From: Ulota crispa
Lineage: Eukaryota; Streptophyta; Bryopsida; Orthotrichales; Orthotrichaceae
Direction: 5' to 3'
DNA: 64,000 nucleotides
Assembly (NCBI GenBank): GCA_963920765.1
Contig: OY987242.1
Coordinates: 11,682,789-11,746,788 of the forward strand
Below are positions 37,101 to 48,430 of the stretch, piece by piece. The notes below the pieces were generated by a model. The model was not told the origin of the DNA and made no database searches. It worked only from the letters and a program-made list of their open reading frames with translations. A program made the translations under genes and the position numbers. How positions within the stretch are numbered: position 1 is the first letter of the stretch; every line of letters begins with the position of its first letter.

Positions 37101-38000
37101 GGTAGGCAGTGGCGTCAATGGAGACAATTTCTAACTTTGCATGTATTTTAGTGTTTTAGATGCGCACTCTTGTTGTTTTAAGTTTTGTATTTGCGCCTTG
37201 CAAATATCCTTGTACTACAAATAACTCTGAATTTAGTCAAACCTCTATTGTAGTGGTCCTCATTCTTATGTGGCGTTTTTTAAAATGGATGTTCCTTGAT
37301 ATTAATCAACTCTTACTTCCAAGTTTTGTCTTTGAAGCAATACAATTTCAAAATACTTTCAAGCATCACAAATGCTTTTTGTTTGTCAAGAGTGTTTTGC
37401 TGGTATCAACACGTCAAAGAGAATTTTGTGAAACCTTGCTTCGTTGGCCCACTTAATCTTGAATCTTGCACCTTAATTGTCATTAAGCCACTTAATTGTA
37501 AGGTCCTTCAAAGCGTCAACCATTTGTTGATATACTTCAGAGGACTTTGTTGACATTAGCAGGCATCAAAGTTGGAACTTTTGCTTGAAGACGGAAAATT
37601 TAGGTTTTTGAATACAGGTCTCAAATTTAGGAAAATCAACCATGTCATTGGATATTTCATCTTTTGGGTTTGTTTAAATCAATGGGGATTGGATTTCTAG
37701 AATTTCTTTTGGTTTTTTTTGGTAAGCTTCTTCTTAGACAAAAACTTACATGTAGATAAAATAGGGGCACATAAGAGTTCTATCTACTAATAAAAATACT
37801 TATCCTAATGCCCACAATTGTAAGTAACAGCCACAATAAAAAGCTGTACAGTAAGTGCCCAGTGCCTACTTATTGCACAAATTGCTGTAAGAATTGTGAT
37901 GATTTGTGGATAAGTGGTTGATTGTTCAAGCTCTTTTAAGTTTCACCTTGTGATGTGAGTCGGCTTTCGCCACTTCAGTCAGTACATTTCCATCTAACGG
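34104..38000. other. 3.9 kb AT-rich, gene-free stretch
   Basis: No recognisable gene. About 35100-35690 is strongly strand-asymmetric, with few G on the plus strand and recurring CAACTTG/TTGACT-like words. A short palindrome GCATGTGTGCATGCATGCACAC lies near 36790. Homopolymer T runs occur at 36363 and 36577. Confidence 0.45.
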
Positions 38001-39496
38001 GCCAACATTTACTTAAATGCAAAAAATTGCTTCTGAGTCACAGTTTTCAGACAAATCCGACGTTTGTTTCAAGGTAGGTCTTCAACACGTTCTCGGCTGT
38101 TGACTTTGCTGTCGGCAAACACAATAACTCTTACCATTATATCCACACTGGTATGTTGTCGTAATTATACGTACTACAAAAAATGATTCAGGACGCCTTG
38201 CTCTGCCAGCCCAACTGACTCTGACTCCTTGAAGCTTCCAGCTCAAATCTCCCTAGCCCAAATGCCGAATTCTCACCACTGAATTACAGCCACATATGGT
38301 ACGGCGAACACAATGGGAATACTCCATCTCAGTCTAAGTAGGTATTCGGAAACGCACCTCGGGAGACCGGCAACTCCTTCATTGCTCCACCTTCTTCAGA
38401 TGCACTAATCCACAATTGGACTAAACCAGTGAAGAATATCCTAGATGGGCACGAACAAGTTGACGTATATTTTGCTCATTGGGTTCGTGCGTAAGCAGAC
38501 CTGGAACTAGCACTGGGACGCTCTGAATTCCTTGTGAAGACAACGGTGCCAACGGCGACAGACCGGTATGAAACAAGAGAATTATATGAACCAACGCTAG
38601 AGAAAAGTTCATAGTGAGAAAACTCCTGCGGGTACCAGCAGTCTTCGGCACATTTCTACGTGCTTCACGAGCTCAGAGCATAAGCTATTCGCCTGCAATT
38701 TAATGCGCATTGATTGTATCGGACAGCCGATTGCAAAAAGTTGTACCGGAACATACACACGCGCACAGCTAAGAACATGGAGAGGGAGATTGAGGATTAC
38801 TGCTAAAAGGGCCATCAAGCCATGCCAAAGCACTCCCCAGTGGACTGATGACATCAGCACCAAGACCTTGAGAAAAGTTGGACAACCTCTGATTGACAGA
38901 AAACAGGAAAAGTAAGAACAACTCTCACATAAAGGCGGGTTCAAAAGCCTGGTGTTTCATCTCCGGCTTCACTTCATTAAAAAAATGGCCGAGAGGCCAG
39001 AGTGTCCATTAACTGTTCTCCTCTCGCTTGTAAAATGAAAGAATCTTTGCTTGGCCTTGATTGCTAGCTATCAAGAGGATGCCAATAGACGTGCATACTA
39101 GAGCACAGGAAACCTGTGCAGTGTAAACGAGCGGCTGTTGATAGAGTCCGTTGGCGATGCTTGCATATACAGGAGCCAGTCTACAAGACTGCTGTTATAC
39201 TTCACTAGTGACAATATTATAGAATCTAGGTTTGATGGGGATTCAGAGAGGGAGAGAGCAGAGAAGTGAGGTTTGGGCGAGACCTATTAGCACCTAAAAC
39301 TAAATAAACGTACTAGGTGTCAAATATTTACTACTCTTGAATTTTAATTTGCAGTAAAGAGTTAACGGTCGTCGTGCATGAACCCGCCCCCGACATGAAT
39401 CGTGTCCTCTAAAAGATGAATGTCAATGAATAAGGCACAATAGTACCTTGAGCTTATTTTCCTACTACAATCCAGGGGCGCCCCAATCAAGGAGGG
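38001..39496. other. Region 3' of guanylate kinase with unrecognised ORFs
   Basis: Composition is closer to the gene than to the repeats. The kinase 3' UTR should start at 39496. Minus-strand ORFs at 38944-38609 and 38651-38421 have hydrophobic segments, but I recognise no family and could not connect them by splicing. Either UTR or an unknown minus-strand gene. Confidence 0.3.
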
Positions 39497-41180
39497 TTAT
39501 GAAGAAGCTGAAATTCTTTTAGCTCTGGGAGACCCTGTTGCCGAGTGCATGCCAACCAAAAGATCTGACGAGGACAACATGTTGTAATTGCCTGGCAGAG
39601 AATTTGAAAGTATCATAACACCATTCGCCTTTGACTGATGAGAACCATTCAGCAACAACCCGTTGGTCTTCGGGGAGGTAACAGTGTACCTGCCACACAC
39701 CAACAGAAAATGAAGAGGAAGTGAATAAACCATAACCAAGGTCGGAGAACAACAATCGAGAGCTGTAAAACAGTCCCACTAAGACAGGCTTGAAATTCAA
39801 AGGAGAATGCGAGATAGGAAAAACAATTCCAAGTTGGTAACTTACTCAATTCCATTCGCGGATGATCCGTTCTCCGAAGAAGAAAAACCATTTGAAAGCG
39901 CCTTCGGTCCACTCACTGCTGCACAACAGAGCATCACTCGTTAGCTTTCGCGTCACGCCGCATGAGAAGGGGCTAAAAAGAAAGCCGCAAAATAGAGGGA
40001 CCTAATCAGACAAGTCATTCGCTACTCCAAGCAGATCCTGGAAGCTTTGAACAGGTAGATGTGAGGGGGGGGGGGGGGGGGGGGGGGAAGCATCATACGA
40101 TGTTTGGCAGTGCCATTGCAATGGGCAGATGCAGCCGGACTGCCGAGACCTATCAAGGCCTGCAACATATGACAAAACAAAAAAATCTACTTTGAAACAG
40201 AAAATGCTGCAAAGCAACATGGGGAACGCAAAAAGGCAGAAAAATATCTCCAGGCAGAAATTGCTACGCCCGATCACTACTAACAAACTATGGGCGATTC
40301 ACAAAATTGTGAAAACAATCGCAGATGGCGTACCTTGAGATCTTCGTACGCCTGATCCACATTAGCATTCACAAGGATGTGATCGAACAGAGAAGAGTCC
40401 ATGGCGCGCTCGAGCTCTTTCTTAGCGCCTCTCAGTCGTTTCTGGATTTGTTCCTCTGTCTCCGTGCCTCTGAGAATCACAGCCCACCGAACATACGGGT
40501 GTCAGCCACATGGAATTGAAGTGTTACATGCAAGGAATAATCACAGACACTGGAGGAATGAGAGGAAAAGATCAGAGGGTTCTCTTACGCACCGTCCTCG
40601 AAGACGTTTCTCAAGCTCCTCCTCCTCAGGAGCTGGAGGCTTGATAAAAACGTACGTCGCCTTCAGAGAGCTCTTCCTCACGAGTTGAGCACCTTGGACA
40701 TCGATATCCAGGATGCAGATCTGCCGATGGGAAGAAAAAAAAAAGAGAGCACATTAGCCAACACAGCCCCCAGCATCGAGATTGTCGATCGATGGAAAAG
40801 AAAAGAAAAGGAAAGCTTTCACAAAAAGCATAAAGCATGCGCCATCGTGTGCATGTGTGTGTGTGTACCTTGCCAGCATCGGCAACAGCCTCGACGGCGG
40901 CCAAACTCGTCCCATACAAGTTGCCATGGACTTCAGCCGACTCGAGGAATTTGCCTTCCTTGATATCTTGCTCCATCACGGGGCGGGAGGTGAAGTGATA
41001 ATGGACGCCATCAATCTCCTGAACGCGAGGACTGCGCGTGGTATGGCTCACGGAAAACCCAAACTTCGTCGGGAACTCCTTCATCAACTTCCCGATGAGC
41101 GTGCCCTTGCCCACACCCGACGGCCCGCAGATGACCACTGGCTGCGGCGGGTCGGCCACCATCGCAGCCTTCATACCCAT
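39497..41180 (-). CDS. GK1: Guanylate kinase with long C-terminal tail, 6 coding exons
   Basis: Guanylate kinase phosphorylates GMP (and dGMP) to the diphosphate with ATP, a nucleotide-salvage step in the cytosol or organelles. Coding exons are 41180-40869, 40720-40593, 40469-40334, 40159-40099, 39918-39846 and 39689-39497. All introns are GT-AG and all phases match, giving about 300 aa. Walker A GPSGVGKG lies at 19-26, the guanylate-kinase signature [17 protein letters not shown] at 47-63, DIDVQGA at 109-115 and the lid segment [13 protein letters not shown] at 147-159. The catalytic domain ends near residue 192. Residues 193-300 are a Ser/Asn/Gly-rich tail without a recognised domain. An acceptor at 41197-41196 shows an upstream, probably 5' UTR, intron. 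The frame upstream of it carries a stop and no ATG, so I start at the ATG at 41180; the ATG two codons later is also possible. I see no N-terminal targeting sequence. Confidence 0.93.
40002..40037 (-). CDS. Possible alternative terminal exon of guanylate kinase
   Basis: This 36-nt stretch lies inside the intron between the fifth and sixth coding exons. It follows a CTTCCAG acceptor and, on the minus strand, a 23-nt C run. Spliced directly to the fourth exon (phase 0) it reads [11 protein letters not shown] followed by TAG. That would continue the kinase helix naturally and end the protein at about 203 aa, the usual size of stand-alone guanylate kinases. It may be a true alternative 3' exon, or a chance match in an intron; only transcripts can tell. 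Confidence 0.35.
   Translation of the reverse strand, partial: DLLGVANDLSD
40065..40087. repeat. Poly-G run, 23 nt
   Basis: An uninterrupted G run on the plus strand, inside a guanylate kinase intron. In the transcript it is a C run just upstream of the possible alternative acceptor at 40038. Confidence 0.95.
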
Positions 41181-42240
41181 GCTGATACCCAACACCTACA
41201 AAGACAAAGAACAATCCCCTCTTGCCCTAACTTCCAAAGCCTTGGAAGCGGGGTTGAGGAAAAAAAGTCCCACCGAGAGAGATCCTCCTCACATCCACCA
41301 AATGAATGCCGCCACAGACTCGAAAACGCAACTGAACTCGGGACCCGAAGGGAAACTCGGGACCAAGCTTACGTCGTCACGGCGAATGTGGTGATGCGTG
41401 GCGAAAGCCGCAGCCCCAAGTAGGCGACAACCCAAAAGTGGACTCGCAAGGTGGCCAACCTTTCCGAAAGAAACGGAGGGGCAGAGGAAGGAAGGCAGTT
41501 ACTGCCGGCAGAGGGGGGGGGGGGGGGGGGTCGCACGACGACGAAATCCTCGAAAAATGTCTGCAAAGACAGACGCAGACGCGGACGCGAAGACCCAGGG
41601 GGGGGGGGGGGGGGGCGAGAGCCCGAGAAATCACTCCAACGTCTGTCTCCCACCTCTCTCTCGTCGCGGACCAAAGGAGGGAGCGCTAAGCTTAGGCCCT
41701 GATGCCTTCCATGAGATGAGAGCGCGCAAGTGTGTGTGTGTGTGCAAACAAAATTGCAGTGCCAGAAAAAGAGGCGCCGGTGTGTGCAGTGGTGGTGGCA
41801 GAACCGATGGAGGTGCAGCTACTGCTCCCCACAGGAATAGAATATCTGGCTGGCCGCGTATCAATCAACGGAAGCCCCTTGACTTGCCCTCCCCTCCCCA
41901 CCGTTGGATTTCCCTTCCGCGGCTGCGCTGCGTCCGTCAGGCTTCTCCACACCCCACGATTGCCTCCAGCAGCGCTCCTTCCTCGCTCGCTTTTTCCCAC
42001 GTCCCAACCTCTACAACTCCCACCTCAACGCCAGACGCGCTGAAAAAGTACAAAAAGGTCGGGACCGCCGGAGTACATTATACCATGGCCCTCCTCCTTT
42101 TTGTGCAAAACAATTGTTGGGATTTCGTGAGCTCCCTTTCTTGAAGCGAAGTCCCAATTTCTGAGTGAAGTGGGTCTTTGGGGTTTCTGATGCCTGGGCC
42201 ACACACGCGAAAACAGCCTGTTCGAATGAACCTGTATTTT
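41181..42240 (-). promoter_or_regulatory. GC-rich 5' UTR, UTR intron and promoter region of guanylate kinase
   Basis: This is the most GC-rich stretch of the window. A consensus donor GTAAGC at 41372 pairs with the acceptor at 41197-41196, giving a 177-nt intron in the likely 5' UTR. It carries two 18-nt poly-G runs (41513-41530, 41598-41615) and a short GT repeat near 41732. Several long overlapping ORFs appear on both strands, but they are rich in Pro, Gly and Arg as expected from GC-rich DNA. None continues the kinase frame with an ATG, so I do not call them genes. The exact transcription start is not visible. Confidence 0.5.
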
Positions 42241-42448
42241 TGGAAAAATGGGGGACAATCATTTTTTTCCAAATTACATCTATGTATGTGTATCATTAAA
42301 AAAAAGTGTTGTATGTATGTGGGTTTGATGAATCCATTTTGAGTTCAATGTCCACTTATAAATAGAGTAGAGTACAAGTTTAGCCAAAGTAAAAGTTGAA
42401 TAAAAGTAAAAGTGCAAAAGTTATGGATGGAGTTTTTTATTACAAAGC

Positions 42449-42679
42449 TTAACCCTTAAAGGTCCCTTGGGCTCTGGAGATACGGTATCAAATACGGTTG
42501 CAACCAAGATTCAAAAGTTTGAATTAGCTGGAAATTAAGTGTTACAACCATACATATTGAAGGGTTGTATGATGGTGAGTGCATAAAAAAATTGAAAAGC
42601 TGTCAAAGCAGCTCAAATCCATCTATACATACGACCGTACATATGGCCGCAAAGGGTTTTTGGGCCGTTCAAGGGTTAA
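42449..42679. mobile_element. TTAA-flanked MITE, 223 bp
   Basis: TTAA at 42449-42452 and 42676-42679. Ends CCCTTAAAGGTCCC and, inverted, CCCTTGAACGGCCC. The shortest intact member of the TTAA set here; interior AT-rich and non-coding. Confidence 0.75.
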
Positions 42680-44261
42680 ACTATGCTAAATGGAATCACC
42701 ATTGTTTCTTTAGTTTTGCTAAATGGGAAGACAAACTAGTTGTTCTACTAAAGATAACTTCTCCACCATTTGAGGGGAGGAAGTTGGAGACACATGTTTA
42801 TGAACTCATGAAAATATCAATTTTGAACAAACTACTAAAAAGTGGCCTTCAAAAATCAAAGAATCTACTTTTCCACCCAAAAGTAAACGCTGCCACCTAT
42901 TTTTTACAAAAGCTCAGTTTGAAATGCCAATTTATTTTTGTGTGGTTTGGCCTTGAGTGAGTGGGACTTTGGGTTTGAAAATAGAATGAATATGTAAGAG
43001 CATCTCCTGCAACCCTCCAAATGTTCAGGCCCCTTTCAAATCTAGATGAAAAGCAATCAAATCTATTGGTGTTAGCCTCTACATTTACCTTCCCCCTTCA
43101 AATATGGCTTATTTGAAGGGGTCTCTAAATCTTGTACGAGCTATATTTTCTTGTGGTCATAGCTTACTTTATTGCTTATGAAAATTCCTTAACTTGTGAT
43201 TAGTTGGCACTATACTTAGCGGATTGCATTGTTGGGGATACAAATGACCATTCCCTCTAAAATGGATAGAGAGGAATTGAAGGGACCTCAAAATTTGGAA
43301 GGTTACAAGACATGCTCCAAGTTCCAATTTTCTCTTGTCAACCAATCAGATTCTCGAGATTATTGTGGAACTTGGAACGTGGGATGGGAGGTGAGACCTA
43401 GAGGCACCCTAATTGGTGAGGGGTCTTGCAAGTAGAGGACTTGGAAGCATGACTTGCAGCACAGTAGCGGTGGTTTTGTGATTGCGTCTTACTTTTTCAT
43501 GCCCTTTTTAGCACTGGACCAAACATGGGAAGCGCTCACTACAGGACTCCTCTGGAAAGGCCAAGAATTTTCCTTGTCTTTCCAAGGGACATGCTACACG
43601 CACCCTAAAATGCACCATGTGGGTATTGGGTAAAGGTAAGAATGGATGGAACCATCCATGGGTGTACTTTCATTCATCAAATCCACTATTTTTGGTACCT
43701 CTATCCAAATTCTGACGCACTATGTGTTGTTTTGAGGGGGATATGGTGATTCCGTTCATCTTTCCACCTCAAATTTCTCTTGCCTTGAAGTAGCTATTGG
43801 CCAGCGTCAAAATGAATTAACCCTTAAACATAGTGGAAGTCATTTTGTGGCTTCTGGATGACTAAAAAGTGCTCTGACAATGGAATAACATTGTTTTTCA
43901 TCCAAGATTTTGTTGGGATATGAGTAATGCAACTCAGAGCATGTAAATAGACAGCTTTTGCATGCACAATGTTCACAAAAGGGTCCCACTTGCCAATTGA
44001 GTAGTAAAGATTCACCACCGTGTAATGTATTTTGAATTTTGAGGATCTTTTTACCAAAACTCAATATAAGTCATTAAAATGATGTGTTTTTAGTTTGAGC
44101 ATAATTAGCATTTGAAAGCTTACCAAATCTAATTCTCCTTGTATTGTAATACTTTGAAAAAAAATAAGTTTTGAAATTTTCATTACTGTCACAAGTTGAG
44201 TACTTTTTACCATGGAATAGTTACTTTTTCAAATTTTACCAACATGGGAAGAAAAATTCCA
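42680..44261. other. Gene-free DNA with isolated transposon ends
   Basis: No gene recognised. TAAGAGCATCTCCTGCAACC at 42996 looks like one end of a Harbinger-type MITE, and TTAACCCTTAAACATAG at 43817 like one end of a TTAA element. I found no partner for either. Confidence 0.4.
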
Positions 44262-44365
44262 TCATGACGATCTTCATCATGACGATCTTCATCATGACGA
44301 TCTTCATCATAATGATCTTCATCATGATGATCTTCATAATGATCTTCATCATGATTCATATCCAT
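44262..44365. repeat. 15-bp tandem repeat (GACGATCTTCATCAT)
   Basis: About seven units, the first three identical and the rest drifting to AATGATCTTCATCAT or shortened forms. In one plus-strand frame it gives repeated Ile-Phe-Ile-Met peptides; not a gene. Confidence 0.9.
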
Positions 44366-44619
44366 GATTAAAAAATTGGCATAATTGAATACGTTTTGTA
44401 ATTAATATGATTTTCTTTAGCATTTGCTTCAAAAAAGTACAATAATTTCAAATTTTCATCAAAATTTATGAACATTGTTTATACATGTAGTATTCACATA
44501 CCTTCTACTACTAAAATTGTAGTATTGAATTTTGATGTTGATTATATTACAAAAATAACTCCTAGAAGATGATTGCAATTTCACAAAAAATTCATGGTTG
44601 TAGGCCTGTCCTTTTACCC

Positions 44620-44976
44620 TTAACCCCTAAACGTCAGCATGGAGAAAAAACATCTGTTGCCTCCAATAAAAAACTTTGTATCCCAGAAAAAGACTAATTT
44701 TGATTTGATTTTTTTTCAGAAGTGATCATATAAGCGTAGTGCATCATGGAAGGCAAAAAATTACCTCTTGAGATGCATTCATTTTGTTTTGTAACCCAAA
44801 TTGTGATACATGGTGTTAGCTCTTGAGCTCCCCTTCTTGCAATTTTCATGAGGGCACCATGCACTATTGACTTTTCCAACTTTTTGAAGCAATACTATCG
44901 GTGCCCATGTGCAAAACACTATAGAATGCTACAAGTAGGGCAAGCCACGGTGATCCATCCGTCCTTTAAGGATTAA
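44620..44976 (+). mobile_element. TTAA-flanked MITE, 349 bp (family D, chain unit 1)
   Basis: TTAA at 44620-44623 and 44973-44976. It begins CCCCTAAACGTCAGCATGG. Read backwards it matches chain unit 3 (45346-45695) at high identity. Shares its right TTAA with unit 2. Confidence 0.85.
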
Positions 44977-45345
44977 GCGTTTGTTGGATCATCATGGTAT
45001 GCCTAACTATAGCTTCAACAGTGTCTTTCAACAGTGTTTTTGTATATGGGCACCAGTAACGTTGCTTCAAAAAGTTGCAAAAGTCAAAAGTGGTTGATGA
45101 TCGCATGAAAATTGCAATAAGGGCAGCTTGGGACCTAACATTGTGATTCTGAACTTTCTCACAACTTTGGGTATTTAAAAATATGGGTGTATTTGATGAT
45201 TTTTTTTGCCTTCCATGATACACTACGCGTTTATGATCACTTCTACAAAAAAAAATCAGAAGAAAAACAATTTCTCTCTGGGCTACAGAATCTTTTTTCA
45301 TAGTGAAAGAACGAAAAAACGTCCTTCTAGACGTTGAGGGGTTAA
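44973..45345 (-). mobile_element. TTAA-flanked MITE, about 365 bp (family D, chain unit 2)
   Basis: The right end is CGTCTAGA...GAGGGG|TTAA (45342-45345). The left end TTAA|GCGTTTG has lost the usual CCC bases. The body is the same family and orientation as unit 3 but clearly more diverged. The minus-strand ORF at 45301-44966 lies within it. Confidence 0.75.
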
Positions 45346-45699
45346 CCCTTAAAGGACGGATGGATCACTGTGGCTTGCCATGCTTGTAACATTCTACAAT
45401 GTTTTGCACATGGGCACCGATAGTATTGCTTCAAAAAGTTGGAAAAGTCAATAGTGCATGGTGCCCTCATGAAAATTGCAAGAAGGGGAGCTCAAGAGCT
45501 AACACCATGTATCACAATTTGAGTTACAAAACAAAATGAATGTATCTCAAGAGGTAATTTTTTGCCTTCCATGATGCACTATGCATTTATGATCACTTCT
45601 GAAAAAAAATCAGATCAAAATCAATCTTTTTCCAAGGATACATAGTTGTTTTTTTGAGGCAAAGGACGTTTTTTGTCCATGCCAATGTTTAAGGGTTAA
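45342..45699 (-). mobile_element. TTAA-flanked MITE, 350 bp (family D, chain unit 3)
   Basis: TTAA at 45342-45345 and 45696-45699. Begins CCCTTAAAGGACGG. It is the inverted near-identical counterpart of unit 1 (44624-44972), separated from it by unit 2. Confidence 0.85.
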
Positions 45700-46089
45700 C
45701 CCCTGAGTGCCCCACAGCTCAACTGGCTACTTTTTGTCAAAAATTTACACAGAGCTTCTTAGCAACTCATTCAGTTTAAAAAAATGAAACTAGAAAAAAA
45801 ATTTCAGGCCGCAAGTTTTGTTTCCGTGCTTCCGGGTGGAGGGTGAAAGCGGCCACCCCAAATATTGCCTCTCACTTTTGAAAAGTTCCATGTTTGATTG
45901 TTATAATTTTTTCAACTATGCAAACAAATCATAGATTCTCTTTTCCTAAACTTCTAGACCTATGTCTTGTATTAATCAATACAATTGGATTTTATGAATC
46001 TCGTTTGTCATGACAAATTAGTTGTATTCAGTATGGCTAGGTCTGCATTTTGGTGAACATGGCCTGCGCGCTCAGGGTTTAAGGGTTAA
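45696..46089 (+). mobile_element. TTAA-flanked MITE, 386 bp (family E, chain unit 4)
   Basis: TTAA at 45696-45699 and 46086-46089. Left end CCCCTGAGTGCCCCACAGC. The right end contains GCGCTCAGGG followed by TTTAAGGG. Related to 47753-47994, which has an internal deletion relative to it. Confidence 0.78.
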
Positions 46090-46983
46090 GATCCTGGCTA
46101 TTACTCTCTCGGAACATTTCCCCGGGCTTGACTGCAACTGTAGAGGATTCAAAGTTCAAACCTGCTCAAACAGTCACAGACTGACAGACCTCCCTAATTT
46201 AGTATATTGCTTTTGGAGTCTTTCTTTAATTTGGCTAGCGTATGTGTTGCTCATGCGAAGATTCCCTGGGACGTTAACTTGCAAGGTTCCACCACGTTGG
46301 ATTTGGACCCATTCACGTCGTCAATCCTTCGCTTTATTTTCGCTCCACCTGCATGACGGGCTGGGGTCAGATGACATGCCGTTCTATGAGGCCAGGGTAG
46401 AAAACCTCAGATATTTCACCCCTAGAAAATGATCAGGGGCCCTGATTTTGTTGAGAATCCCAGAAGAGGACATACTTGAACACTACAAGATTAGGGACAA
46501 GTTCTTAATTTTACCAAGGTTCAGGAAAAATCGGCAGCTAGTTCAAAGCTAGCCGGTTAAAATGAAAAAAAAAAAAAAACCGTTTGCAATTTATAAACAT
46601 CTCTTGAAAAACCAGTTAAAAATCTTAAAGAAAGAAAATTATTTACAACATGAAATAGAGAAAGTAACCGCTATGGTTTCTTGCTAAACTAGTTCAATAT
46701 AAGAATTGAAGGAAATCAACCAAAAGAACTTAAATGTTTCTTGGACCTGACTTTTATCCTTACCAGTAAAATTACAAACTATGTCCACCTTGATTTGAAA
46801 ACATGGATGTGCACTAGACAGAGCCCCAATGTCCCATTCATCTAGGCGTGCAACAATTAGGGGGTCAGTTCACCCTGGCCCAATTTACACTACTGTAGTG
46901 CCGCCCCAGAGGAGGACAACATTGACTAACTCCATCATAGGGGTAAATTGTTACTTTTATCCTTGTTTGTAAAAAAAGTGAGA
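46090..46983. other. Low-copy-looking gap with unrecognised ORF
   Basis: Between two TTAA clusters. An ORF runs from the previous element through 46432 but shows no known domain. A run of about 17 A lies near 46565. No gene is called. Confidence 0.35.
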
Positions 46984-47752
46984 TTAACCCTGAGCACCTA
47001 GGCCTTCTTCACCAAAATCAAGATTTCATGAGACCTACAACTTTGATGTACTGTATTTTAGTCAATTAGATGATCCACAAAAAGTGGTCGTTGAAAATAG
47101 TGGAACACCTACTTAGAAAATGGCTTGCAATTTTTGAGAACAATTGACCATAGGATATGGGAGATTATAACATTTGATCAAACAACATGCGATGACAAAA
47201 TCTCATTTTTTTGGTAAGTAGTTGCTATTTGATGATTTTTACAAAATTCTATAAGCCCTAGATTCATTTCAACTTTTGTGAGCAGCAAAATTAGATGTGA
47301 ATGCACACACTTGTAAATTATTGAAGATTGCACTTCTTTTTATGTCAAGTTTTAGGGCTTCAATTTGCTATTGCACTAAAAACGATGACCGGCAGAGTTC
47401 GAGAGGGTTGCCATAATAAGGGTCTAGAAATGCTTGAACTCTTGCCAACAAATTTCCCGCTACCACAAAGCACACACAAGGAAGCTTGCTATGAGTTTTG
47501 ATCAATTGTAACTTGTAAGACATTGCTTGCCACCACGCCCTGTACGGTGTTTCACCAAAACAAATCTCTTACAACACTTGTACAACATTGAATTTTCTTC
47601 ATCATTACTCCATTGGCATGGACAACTTGAATGCCTTCATAATTGTAGTTTATAGCAAGATCAAAAAATTGGGTCTAAACCCACAAACAAGGCTTTGAAA
47701 TCATGCAAGGACACTTTCAGTCCTCTGGGCCTCTGGGGCATTCAGGGGTTAA
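46984..47752. mobile_element. TTAA-flanked MITE, 761 bp (family C copy 2)
   Basis: TTAA at 46984-46987 and 47749-47752. It starts CCCTGAGCACC and ends with the inverse of CCCCTGAATGCCCC. Full-length match to 15342-16095 in the same orientation. Shares its right TTAA with the next element. Confidence 0.82.
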
Positions 47753-47998
47753 CCCTTGAGTGCCTCACAGCCCCAAATATCACCTTTGACTATTGAAAAA
47801 GTTCTATATTTGACTAATATAATATTTTCATCAATACAGACAAATCATATGTCCTTTTTTCCTGTACTTATGTGTATATGTTCCCTACCAATCAATACGA
47901 TTGGATTTTATGGATCTCGTTTGTCATGACAGATTAATTGAATTGAGTGTGAGTAGGCCTGCATTTTGGTGAATATGGCCTAGGCGCTGAGTGGTTAA
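47749..47998. mobile_element. TTAA-flanked MITE, 242 bp (family E, deleted)
   Basis: TTAA at 47749-47752 and 47995-47998. Starts CCCTTGAGTGCC and ends GGCGCTGAGTGG. Matches both ends of 45700-46085; the missing part is internal. Confidence 0.78.
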
Positions 47999-48430
47999 GG
48001 CACTTGGTTCCACAAAACTGCATGCCATCTGACCACAATCCTGTATGACGTGGTTTCTAAAGACCTTCCGTTTTAGTTTGAAAGAACTATAGTTATTTTT
48101 GTCTATATTTATCTCCTAAAGATAAAGGTATAAAACTTTTGTTACTACTTAATTGCATGGTATGGTAACTTCATCCTAAGGGGAAATATCAAAAGGGGAA
48201 ATATCAAAAATGACCCTGACAAACGGTCTTATTTTGAAACTAGTCCTGACATTTTGAAAATATCATAAATAGGCCTTGAGTGAATAATCCAAGAAACAAT
48301 TGCTCTAAAAAACTTGTCCTCCATGGCATCTCTGTCACCAAAATTAATTTTCTCCTTATGTATTACAAAATCAAGACCAGAAGTTGAATCTAGGTCTTTG
48401 TAATCACACTTGGGTCCTCCATTGAATGTC

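Noticed and set aside
38421..38944. Secreted or membrane protein genes suggested by hydrophobic ORFs
   Set aside because: Hydrophobic stretches alone; no recognisable family, and no consistent splice structure could be built.
40782..41423. 213-aa plus-strand ORF
   Set aside because: It runs antisense through the guanylate kinase exon and is a shadow of it.
41369..42144. Long ORFs upstream of guanylate kinase (up to 248 aa)
   Set aside because: GC-rich, poly-Gly/Pro/Arg composition, overlapping in many frames on both strands, no domain; none supplies an ATG in frame with the kinase.
43817..44623. TTAA element from TTAACCCTTAAACATAG to the TTAA at 44620
   Set aside because: The sequence before 44620 does not carry the expected inverted terminus.
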